In this document: in pieces, positions 1 through 5,897 of the stretch
Numbering within the stretch: position 1 is the stretch's first letter
How the letters are laid out: each line of letters begins with the position of its first letter
Source: Prevotellaceae bacterium UBA1786
Lineage (GTDB): Bacteria; Bacteroidota; Bacteroidia; Bacteroidales; Bacteroidaceae
Reading direction: 5' to 3'
DNA: 19,833 nucleotides
Assembly (NCBI GenBank): GCA_002314525.1
Contig: DCGE01000197.1
Location: forward strand, 1-19,833
Notes under the pieces: model-generated
What the model saw: the letters and a program-made list of their open reading frames with translations, nothing else
What the model was told of the DNA's origin: nothing
Database searches by the model: none
Program-made: the position numbers and the translations under genes

Positions 1-210
1 GGTCTCGTCGAAGAGAACATCACCATCGAAATCATTTCTGTAGCCCAGGATGTAGCTACAGAATGTGCTTTTGCCTTTGCCGCTCTCAGCCTCGATGAGA
101 TAGAGCATACCACGATTGAATTCCAGATGTTGCGACCAGACCTCACTCTCGAGATCGTCGCGTTGCTGGAATACTTGTGGCAGGACGTTGTCAAATATTA
201 TCTTATTCAT
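1..210 (-). CDS. ABC-type ATP-binding protein, N-terminal part (runs off left edge)
   Basis: The first 70 codons of a minus-strand gene read through the left edge of the window. Around residues 39-47 there is a Walker A (P-loop) motif of the form A-x4-G-K-S-T (AESGKGKST), followed by FCSYILGYR and then DGDVLFDE. That spacing resembles the start of a small ABC ATPase. The ATG at 210-208 lies one base after the TAA of the nucleoside phosphorylase gene, so the two are probably co-transcribed and translationally coupled. The signature motif, Walker B and any permease partner lie outside the window, so the substrate cannot be guessed. Confidence 0.75.
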   Translation of the reverse strand, partial: MNKIIFDNVLPQVFQQRDDLESEVWSQHLEFNRGMLYLIEAESGKGKSTFCSYILGYRNDFDGDVLFDET

Positions 211-211
211 A

Positions 212-1114
212 TTATATTCTGTCAAGCACAAGACTGATGAGGTCATCAATCTGCGACTTGTATTCTGTGTTCATCTCTTTTGCATAACGGTTGGCAACCA
301 CCATACAACACGTCATAGCCTTATGGCCGAGCAGCGATGACAGACCAGCAAGAGCTGATGATTCCATCTCAAAATTGCAAATTTTCAGCTCTGCTGGTGA
401 ACCGTTGATGACAGAAGAGTACCTGAAAGCTTCAACCTTCTCGTTCTGGTCAGGATCCTGAATGGCAAGGCGTATCTGACGTCCCTGTGGACCGTAGAAT
501 CCTCCGCAGGAGATGGTGACTCCCTTGACCATTCCTATCTCCGGGTCGAAGATGCGGTTGAGAAGTTCGGCATCGTTATCGACTACATATGGTGACGGCA
601 GGTTGTGGTAGTCCCAGCCGATGTGCTGGGTGAAGGCTTTCTCGAACTCAAGGTCGCAGATCTTGTCGCGGTCGGCATAGAAATTGATGAGTCCTTCGAA
701 GCCTATGCTCTTCTCGCTGCATACGAAACAGCCTGTCGGTGTGTATTCCTGAAGACCTCCGCAGGTTCCCACACGGATCATGTCCATAGATGTGAGGTGC
801 TCCTTCTCGGTGCGTGTCTCAAAGTCTATGTTCTTGAGGGCATCGAGCTCGTTGACTACTATGTCGATGTTGTCACAGCCTATTCCGTGGGAAATGACGG
901 TGATGCGCTTGCCTTTGTATGTTCCGGTTATGGTACGGAACTCACGGCTCTGGACGTCGAATTCCTGGGTGTCGAGGAAACCGGCGATGAGACCTACTCG
1001 TGCGGGGTCGCCGCACATCACGACTTTGTCGGCCAACTGGTCGGGACGTATATGTAGATGGAACGAACTGTTATCGGGATTGATAATGAGTTCTGATGGG
1101 GCAAAATATTTCAT
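212..1114 (-). CDS. Nucleoside phosphorylase, uridine phosphorylase-like
   Basis: This 300-residue cytoplasmic enzyme belongs to the PNP/UDP phosphorylase family, which splits a nucleoside with phosphate into free base and (deoxy)ribose-1-phosphate for pyrimidine or purine salvage. Visible motifs are GDPARV at residues 35-40 (phosphate-binding loop), SHGIG at 75-79, RVGTCGG at 114-120 and NFEMESSA at 247-254, the Met-Glu nucleoside-binding signature. Length is slightly above the usual ~250 residues, with an extra N-terminal stretch and an inserted segment, as in the Bacteroidetes uridine-phosphorylase-like branch. The base preference (uridine or another) is not decided by sequence alone. It is followed one base later by the ABC ATPase start. 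The 5' side holds a PIN toxin remnant and a possible promoter at 1351-1382. Confidence 0.88.
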   Translation of the reverse strand: MKYFAPSELIINPDNSSFHLHIRPDQLADKVVMCGDPARVGLIAGFLDTQEFDVQSREFRTITGTYKGKRITVISHGIGCDNIDIVVNELDALKNIDFETRTEKEHLTSMDMIRVGTCGGLQEYTPTGCFVCSEKSIGFEGLINFYADRDKICDLEFEKAFTQHIGWDYHNLPSPYVVDNDAELLNRIFDPEIGMVKGVTISCGGFYGPQGRQIRLAIQDPDQNEKVEAFRYSSVINGSPAELKICNFEMESSALAGLSSLLGHKAMTCCMVVANRYAKEMNTEYKSQIDDLISLVLDRI

Positions 1115-1139
1115 GTTTTGAAAATTAGAAAATTATGAG

Positions 1140-1360
1140 TTAATTGATAGAAAAGTATATGTCCATGAACTGTGCTGGTGTAACGACTTTCGGTTCTTGA
1201 GGATAATGCCTCAAATTTCCTGTCACCAAAAACGATTCTTGTACTGTGAGGGAGATTTTCTGCTCAAAAGTAAGTCTAAGACTCTTTTTGTGGCAACAAG
1301 AGGGTTGTGTGTCCAGAGTGCTGACACAAGTACATTCGTATCTATGACTGCAAAATTACA
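1140..1360 (-). pseudogene. Remnant of a PIN-domain toxin gene (internal deletion and frameshift)
   Basis: Translating the minus strand of this apparently empty interval gives two pieces of one PIN-family toxin. From about 1351 downward the frame reads AVIDTNVLVSAL and then WTHNPLVATKRVLDLLL, which is the family's N-terminal beta-strand with the first catalytic Asp (DTN) and helix. That frame stops at a TGA near 1221. The neighbouring frame continues with ESFLVTGNLRHYP and PKVVTPAQFMD, the family's C-terminal signature, up to a TAA at 1142-1140. The middle of the usual ~135-140-residue protein, with the other acidic residues, is absent. No ATG precedes the N-terminal piece, and a TAG sits just upstream. 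No antitoxin gene is visible beside it. It is clearly non-functional. Confidence 0.8.
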
Positions 1361-1382
1361 CTAAAAAACAGTTATTTCCAAA
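1351..1382 (-). promoter_or_regulatory. Putative Bacteroidetes promoter (TTTG-N20-TAATTTTG)
   Basis: On the minus strand TTTG (1382-1379) is followed after exactly 20 nt by TAATTTTG (1358-1351) and then CA, matching the Bacteroidetes -33/-7 pattern. Transcription would start near 1344, inside the PIN remnant, and run towards the nucleoside phosphorylase at 1114. The -7 element overlaps the first codons of the remnant, so it may be the old toxin promoter now serving the downstream genes, or a chance match. Confidence 0.45.
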
Positions 1383-1447
1383 TATTTCTGCATCTTTCTG
1401 CAGATATGTACTACAGATTATCGGCTTTATTGAAGGGGATGAAATGT

Positions 1448-2389
1448 TCAGAATTCAAGGTAGGGGGTGAGGGGGATGAGTTGGTCGGGGGTGAAGAGTC
1501 CGGTGGAACGAAGTGCGTCGATGTCTTTGATCGGTCCGTAGAGGCGGATGTAGTGGAGTATGCCGTTGGCTTGTTCCTTGGAGATGTACGGATGGGTTAC
1601 GAGTGTCTTGAAACTGGCTTTGTTGATCTGTATCTTGCGGAATGGTATGGTATCCGTAATGGTGAACCATTCGTAGAGTTCGGGGGTGATCTGATGGATC
1701 TGCGAGAGCTGTGACAATGATGTGAATCCTCCGAGTTTGTCGCGGAGGTTGATGATCATGGACGAGATGGCTTCACCTACACCGGGAATGCGACGAAGAA
1801 GAGCTGTGTCGGCAGTGTTGAGGTCAACGGTGGTCGGTGAAGTGAACTTTTTGCGAGTCTGCGACTCGTGGTTAGGTGTTGGGAGTGAGGAGTTAGGAGT
1901 GATGGGGCGAGGAGTGGATTCGACGTTCTCACCATGAATGATGGGATATTTGGTGCGGGTGAAGGTGGTGGATTTCTGATATTTGGGGTCGATGCGGATG
2001 AGTGGGAGGAGAAGGTCGATGTCTTGATCAGAGAAACTATAGCAACGTGCTATGTCTTCTGGGCGTCGGAACTGTGCTCCTGCCGCACGATAACGCATGA
2101 AGGTGTGTACCCGACGTGGGGAAATGCCGATGTGTACTAATGTGGCGGAATCAACGGTGTTGGGGTCAACCGACCGTATTTTGATACTGTCGGAGTTAGG
2201 AGTGATGGGGCTGGTCTGTGACTCGCAGTTAGGAGTTAGGAGTGCAGAGTTGGTGAGGGGTTCTTCACTTGTAGCATCTTCTGTGTCGGTGCCGAAGATG
2301 ATGAGGGCGAGGAGGCACAGGAGGGCGAGGACTGACAGTATGAGTACAGCCCGGCGGTCACTGCGTGTGAGGTTGAAGAGGGGACGCAT
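1448..2389 (-). CDS. Membrane-anchored helix-hairpin-helix (ComEA-like) protein
   Basis: This is a 313-residue protein with an N-terminal membrane segment at about residues 13-33. Three helix-hairpin-helix-like units follow: about 73-131 (DPNTVDSATL), 187-240 (VDLNTADTALLRRIPGVGEAI) and 252-313 (IQINKASFKTL). IPGVGEAI is the classic GxG hairpin that binds the DNA backbone. ComEA proteins bind DNA at the cell envelope for uptake, but a DNA-uptake role here is an inference. The two linkers (residues ~46-68 and ~157-179) are rich in Ser/Thr/Pro/Asn, with ITPNS and TPNxESQT repeated, and are encoded by 7-bp DNA repeats. The gene begins 12 nt after the NSS transporter, so the two are probably one transcript. 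Confidence 0.8.
   Translation of the reverse strand: MRPLFNLTRSDRRAVLILSVLALLCLLALIIFGTDTEDATSEEPLTNSALLTPNCESQTSPITPNSDSIKIRSVDPNTVDSATLVHIGISPRRVHTFMRYRAAGAQFRRPEDIARCYSFSDQDIDLLLPLIRIDPKYQKSTTFTRTKYPIIHGENVESTPRPITPNSSLPTPNHESQTRKKFTSPTTVDLNTADTALLRRIPGVGEAISSMIINLRDKLGGFTSLSQLSQIHQITPELYEWFTITDTIPFRKIQINKASFKTLVTHPYISKEQANGILHYIRLYGPIKDIDALRSTGLFTPDQLIPLTPYLEF
1857..1912 (+). repeat. Heptamer-type repeat (TTAGGAG family), copy 1, in HhH gene linker
   Basis: Plus-strand sequence contains GACTCGTGGTTAGG and then GGAGTTAGGAGTGATGGGGC, built from degenerate 7-bp units of the GTTAGGA type. The 20 bases at 1889-1908 recur identically at 2192-2211 about 300 bp away. It encodes the linker between the first and second helix-hairpin-helix units (residues ~160-180). 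Confidence 0.75.
2192..2253 (+). repeat. Heptamer-type repeat (TTAGGAG family), copy 2, in HhH gene linker
   Basis: This holds the same 20-bp block (2192-2211), then TCTGTGACTCGCAGTTAGG and a tandem AGTTAGG AGTTAGG AGT. The block order is swapped relative to copy 1. It encodes the linker just after the membrane segment (residues ~46-66), in the same reading frame as copy 1, so both give ITPNS and an ESQT peptide. Confidence 0.75.
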
Positions 2390-2401
2390 AGGCCTGGCCT
2401 A

Positions 2402-3769
2402 TCAGAACAGACCGAATTGCTGTAGGAAGATGAAGCCGATTCCTATCGGTGCCACATATCTGAGTAGGAAACGGATGACGAAGAAGAATCGTACATTTGT
2501 CCTGCTGGTGTAGGTGAGATGATGATCCTTGAATTTCTTGTCGATCACCCACCCGACGAAGATGCTGGTCATAAGTCCGCCGAACGGGAGAAGGACGTTG
2601 CTTGACAGGGTGTCGAACAACGAGAAGAGGTCCAGACCGCCGATGGTGAAGTCTTTCAGGACTCCGAAGGACAAGGTACAGAAGATTCCGAGGAAGATGA
2701 ATGTGGATGTCACGATCGTGGTTGCCTTCTTGCGTGATATGGCAAATTTCTCGCAGAAGAACGACGTAGCGACCTCGTGGAGCGATATCAATGATGTGAT
2801 TGCGGAAACCAGCAGGAGGAAGAAGAATAGGATGGAGAAGAAGTATCCGAACATCGGAGTGGACGAGAAACACCCTTGGAACACGTTAGGCAGGGTGATG
2901 AAGATGAGGGACGGACCGATATCATCGGGGTTCAGGCCGTGACCTACGCTGAAGAGTGCGGGGAAGATGATGAAACCTGCCATTATGGCAACTATGGTGT
3001 CGATGATGCAGACGTTGGCCCCTGTCTTCATAAGACTGGTATCGTTCTTGAAATAGGATGCGTAGGTGATGAGGCAGCCCATTCCGAGAGAGAGTGAATA
3101 GAATGCCTGACCGAGTGCGCTGATGGCTATATGTCCGTTGATCTTCGAGAAGTCGGGGTGAAGAAGGAAGTTGATGCCTTCGGATGCTCCGTCAAGGTTC
3201 ACAGAACAGATGACGAGTATGACGATGGTAATGAAAAGCATCGGCATGAGTATCTTGGAGTATTTCTCAATGCCTTTCTGTACTCCGCGAGAGATGATGA
3301 AGTGGGTGATGAGAAACACTGCGATGGTACATGCCAGCGAACGCCATGGGTCGGAGACGAATCCTTCGAACATGGGCTGGTAGTCGGTGGCACTCTTACC
3401 GGAGAACTGATCGGTGATGCTCATGATGAGGTATTCTAAGGTCCACCCGGCAACGACGGCATAGTAACTGGCGATTACGAATGCGGTGACGATAAACAGC
3501 AGTCCGAAATACTTCCAGAAGGGGTTGGATGTGAACTTGGCAAATGAAAGGGCCGAATTGCACTTGGCATTCTTTCCGATGATGAATTCTGACATCATCA
3601 CAGGAAGTCCCAATAAAAGGATGCAGGCAATATATACCAGGATATAGGCTGCTCCGCCGTTCTGTCCACACTCAATAGGAAATCGCCATATATTGCCAAG
3701 ACCTACAGCCGATCCTGCCGCTGCCAGAATAGCTCCGATCTTACTTCCGAAATCTTCTCTGTTTGCCAT
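2402..3769 (-). CDS. Neurotransmitter:sodium symporter (NSS/SNF) family transporter
   Basis: This 455-residue multi-spanning inner-membrane protein is of the LeuT/MhsT type and would import a small molecule, usually an amino acid, with sodium. The first helix carries AAAGSAVGLGNIWRFP at about residues 16-31, with the unwound region whose backbone binds sodium and substrate; GGAAYILVY follows at 38-46. The remaining hydrophobic segments fit 11-12 helices, and the length is normal for bacterial members. The substrate cannot be told from the sequence. It starts at the ATG at 3769-3767 and is divergent from the VanZ-like gene across 124 bp that holds two facing TAACTTTG elements. The helix-hairpin-helix gene follows 12 nt downstream. 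Confidence 0.92.
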   Translation of the reverse strand: MANREDFGSKIGAILAAAGSAVGLGNIWRFPIECGQNGGAAYILVYIACILLLGLPVMMSEFIIGKNAKCNSALSFAKFTSNPFWKYFGLLFIVTAFVIASYYAVVAGWTLEYLIMSITDQFSGKSATDYQPMFEGFVSDPWRSLACTIAVFLITHFIISRGVQKGIEKYSKILMPMLFITIVILVICSVNLDGASEGINFLLHPDFSKINGHIAISALGQAFYSLSLGMGCLITYASYFKNDTSLMKTGANVCIIDTIVAIMAGFIIFPALFSVGHGLNPDDIGPSLIFITLPNVFQGCFSSTPMFGYFFSILFFFLLLVSAITSLISLHEVATSFFCEKFAISRKKATTIVTSTFIFLGIFCTLSFGVLKDFTIGGLDLFSLFDTLSSNVLLPFGGLMTSIFVGWVIDKKFKDHHLTYTSRTNVRFFFVIRFLLRYVAPIGIGFIFLQQFGLF

Positions 3770-3798
3770 GATGATAATTTTTCAAGTTTTGCTATTTC

Positions 3799-3863
3799 TT
3801 GCAAAGTTAGTAAAAAAATGAGATATTGATGTGTTTGTTGGTTGAAAAATCTTAACTTTGCAA
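3799..3863. promoter_or_regulatory. Divergent promoter region with inverted TAACTTTGCAA elements
   Basis: TTGCAAAGTTA at 3799-3809 and TAACTTTGCAA at 3853-3863 are perfect inverse copies. Each reads as a Bacteroidetes -7 element (TAnnTTTGCA) pointing outward, one towards the NSS gene (minus) and one towards the VanZ-like gene (plus). For the plus copy a TTTG lies at 3834-3837, a short 15-nt spacing. The minus copy has no clear TTTG partner. The -7 assignments are reasonable, the -33 parts weak. Confidence 0.5.
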
Positions 3864-3893
3864 TTGTTTTAACATTGAACTTTGCATTGTGTT

Positions 3894-4283
3894 ATGAAAT
3901 ACTGCCATATTTATACATTTTTCATTTCAGTAATTATCATCGTACTGTCACTGATTCCGATACCGGAGGTGGAACCTCTGGAGGATGTGCCTTTCATTGA
4001 TAAATGGACTCATCTTGCTATGTATGCTGCAATGGCTTTTGCCATGTGGGCTGACTTCCTGATGCTCTTCAGAGGCGGTGACAAAGAAAAGAAAAATACG
4101 AAGCAACGGTGGTGCCTCGTATTTTTCAGTATATTGATTCCGACCCTCTTAGGCGGGGCACTGGAACTGATTCAGCCTTCGGTCAACAGAAGCTGCGAGT
4201 TGATGGACTTCGTTGCTGATGGTGTAGGTGCCGTGATAGGAACAACTATCGGTCTTGTTGCGGCCAAAGTGTATAAGGGGTAA
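3894..4283 (+). CDS. VanZ-like family membrane protein
   Basis: This small integral membrane protein of about 129 residues has hydrophobic segments near the N-terminus (FFISVIIIVLSLIP), then around AMYAAMAFAMWADF, CLVFFSILIPTLLGG and GVGAVIGTTIGLVAA. The VanZ-like pattern is visible: DKWTHLAMY early on, and ELIQPSVNRSCELMDFVADG near the end, with the conserved Glu-Gln, Arg and Asp. VanZ gives low-level teicoplanin resistance in enterococci, but most family members have no known role. The ATG at 3894 is preferred over an in-frame TTG at 3882. It is the only plus-strand gene in the window, and its last 38 bp overlap the convergent CYTH gene. Confidence 0.82.
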   Translation: MKYCHIYTFFISVIIIVLSLIPIPEVEPLEDVPFIDKWTHLAMYAAMAFAMWADFLMLFRGGDKEKKNTKQRWCLVFFSILIPTLLGGALELIQPSVNRSCELMDFVADGVGAVIGTTIGLVAAKVYKG

Positions 4284-4731
4284 CCGAAAGATAGGTGTTC
4301 TTGTATCGGTGGTCGTCGGTGACTTCCTTGCCGAGGAAGTCGGGACGTATGTAGGCTTCATCTTCGCTGTTGAGTTCAATCTCAGCAACGATAAGTCCTT
4401 CGTTTTCTTCATGGAAGACATCGACCTCAACGGTATGTGGACCATTGGGAACCAGATAGCGTTCCTTGACAATGCGACCAGGAAGACAGATGGACATAAG
4501 TTGGTGGGCTTCTTCGAGTGTGACGGGTTTCTCAAACTCAAAATGTGACAGTCCGGCTTGGTCGGACGGTCCTTTGATGGTGATGAAGCCTTCGGTGTCA
4601 CGGATACGTACCCTGACAGACCTGCCTCGGTCGCAGGCTATGTAGCCTTGTTCAATATGATAGCACTTCACTGCCTTGTCGCGGAACTCACCGCAGACGA
4701 GGAACTTGCGTTCAATCTCCAAGAATGACAT
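4246..4731 (-). CDS. CYTH-domain protein (triphosphate tunnel metalloenzyme-like)
   Basis: This 161-residue soluble protein is a single CYTH domain. The ExExK signature EIERK is at residues 5-9. Later strands carry the expected charged residues: RVRIRD, TIKG, FEFEKP, KERYLV, EVDVF and LIVAEIEL. These line the tunnel that binds triphosphate and metal. Small bacterial CYTH proteins are often inorganic triphosphatases, so hydrolysis of tripolyphosphate or a nucleoside triphosphate is the likeliest activity, though adenylate cyclase or thiamine triphosphatase cannot be excluded. It starts 13 nt after prfB, suggesting it is the last gene of the dut-prfB operon, and its 3' end overlaps the VanZ-like gene on the other strand. 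Confidence 0.85.
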   Translation of the reverse strand: MSFLEIERKFLVCGEFRDKAVKCYHIEQGYIACDRGRSVRVRIRDTEGFITIKGPSDQAGLSHFEFEKPVTLEEAHQLMSICLPGRIVKERYLVPNGPHTVEVDVFHEENEGLIVAEIELNSEDEAYIRPDFLGKEVTDDHRYKNTYLSVTPYTLWPQQDR

Positions 4732-4744
4732 AGTGATCTACGGA

Positions 4745-5857
4745 TTAGCTGTTGGTATGGAATTCCATGAGGTAGGCCTTGATGAAGCCATCGAGGTCGC
4801 CGTCCATGACTCCACCTACGTCGGATGTCTGGTAGTTTGTGCGATGGTCCTTTACGCGACGGTCATCGAAGACATAGCTGCGGATCTGTGAACCCCACTC
4901 AATCTTCTTCTTTCCGGCTTCAATCTTCTGCTGTTCGGCCATCCGTTTCTGGAGTGCGCGGTCGTAGAGCTGTGAACGGAGAAGACGAAGTGCGTTCTCA
5001 CGGTTTTCGAGCTGTTTGCGTGACTCGGTGTTCTCGATGAGGATTTCCTCTTCCTCACCGGTGTCGGGGTCTTGGTACATATAGCGCAGACGTACACCGG
5101 TCTCGACCTTGTTGACGTTCTGACCTCCGGCTCCACCTGAACGGAAGAGGTCCCATGACATACGGCTTTTGTCGATGACCACTTCGATAGAGTCGTCAAC
5201 GAGCGGCGAAACGAAGACAGAGGCAAATGAGGTCATTCGTTTGCCCTGAGCATTATAAGGTGAAACGCGGACAAGACGGTGGACTCCGTTCTCACCCTTC
5301 AGGTAGCCATAGGCAGAATCGCCTTCAAACTCCATGGTGACGGTCTTGATGCCGGCTTCGTCACCGTCCTGATAGTTGCTGATGGTAATCTTGTATTTAT
5401 GAGCCTCAGCCCAGCGCTGGTACATTCGCATGAGCATCTGTGCCCAGTCCTGACTCTCTGTACCCCCTGCACCGGAGTTGATCTTGAGCACGCACGACAT
5501 TCCGTCGGCTTCCTCACGGAGCATGTTACGGAGTTCGAGATCCTCGACGATGGTGAGTGCAGAAGTATAGTCGTCATCAACTTCCTTCTCGGTCACGAGT
5601 TCGTCCTTGAAGAAATCGAATGCCAGTTCAAGTTCATCGTAGGCTGACTTCGCCTCTTTGTATCCTTCAATCCACTTCTGGAGGTCCTTGACTTTCTTCA
5701 TCTGTATCTCCGCCGACTTCGGATCGTCCCAGAAACCGGGAGCCTGAGTGCGCAGTTGCTCTTCCTCAAGTTCCACGACTTTGGCATCGATGTTGAGATA
5801 GCGGTTGAGTGCTTCCACTCGTTCTTTAATGTCTTTCAGTTGGTCTGATGTAATCAT
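4745..5857 (-). CDS. prfB: Peptide chain release factor 2
   Basis: RF2 reads UGA/UAA stop codons in the ribosome and triggers peptide release. The 370-residue protein has the GGQ catalytic tripeptide at about residues 244-246, in FRSGGAGGQNVNK. The stop-recognition loop is at about 199-201 and reads SPY where E. coli RF2 has SPF. NSGAGGTESQDWAQM at about 127-141 is also typical. Many bacteria need a +1 frameshift around codon 25 of prfB; here the frame runs unbroken through RYLNIDAKV, with no internal UGA, so that autoregulation is absent. A degenerate 7-bp repeat sits immediately before the start codon. The CYTH gene follows 13 nt downstream. Confidence 0.97.
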   Translation of the reverse strand: MITSDQLKDIKERVEALNRYLNIDAKVVELEEEQLRTQAPGFWDDPKSAEIQMKKVKDLQKWIEGYKEAKSAYDELELAFDFFKDELVTEKEVDDDYTSALTIVEDLELRNMLREEADGMSCVLKINSGAGGTESQDWAQMLMRMYQRWAEAHKYKITISNYQDGDEAGIKTVTMEFEGDSAYGYLKGENGVHRLVRVSPYNAQGKRMTSFASVFVSPLVDDSIEVVIDKSRMSWDLFRSGGAGGQNVNKVETGVRLRYMYQDPDTGEEEEILIENTESRKQLENRENALRLLRSQLYDRALQKRMAEQQKIEAGKKKIEWGSQIRSYVFDDRRVKDHRTNYQTSDVGGVMDGDLDGFIKAYLMEFHTNS

Positions 5858-5859
5858 TA

Positions 5860-5887
5860 TTAAGTATTAATTATCAATTATCAATTT
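5860..5887 (+). repeat. Heptamer-type repeat (TCAATTA family) upstream of prfB
   Basis: Four consecutive degenerate 7-bp units (TTAAGTA, TTAATTA, TCAATTA, TCAATTT) fill almost all of the 40-bp gap between the EnvC-like gene and prfB, ending 2 bp before the prfB ATG. On the coding strand they read as repeated AATTGAT. They occupy the place of the ribosome binding region. Confidence 0.7.
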
Positions 5888-5897
5888 GCCTCTGGCA

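Noticed and set aside
1384..1402. Repeated TTTCTGCA near 1384-1402 as a possible attachment site
   Set aside because: It is only an 8-9-base local direct repeat with no integrase, tRNA or second copy elsewhere in the window.
5780..5810. Programmed +1 frameshift site in prfB
   Set aside because: The frame is continuous through RYLNIDAKV with no internal UGA and no Shine-Dalgarno-like stimulator.
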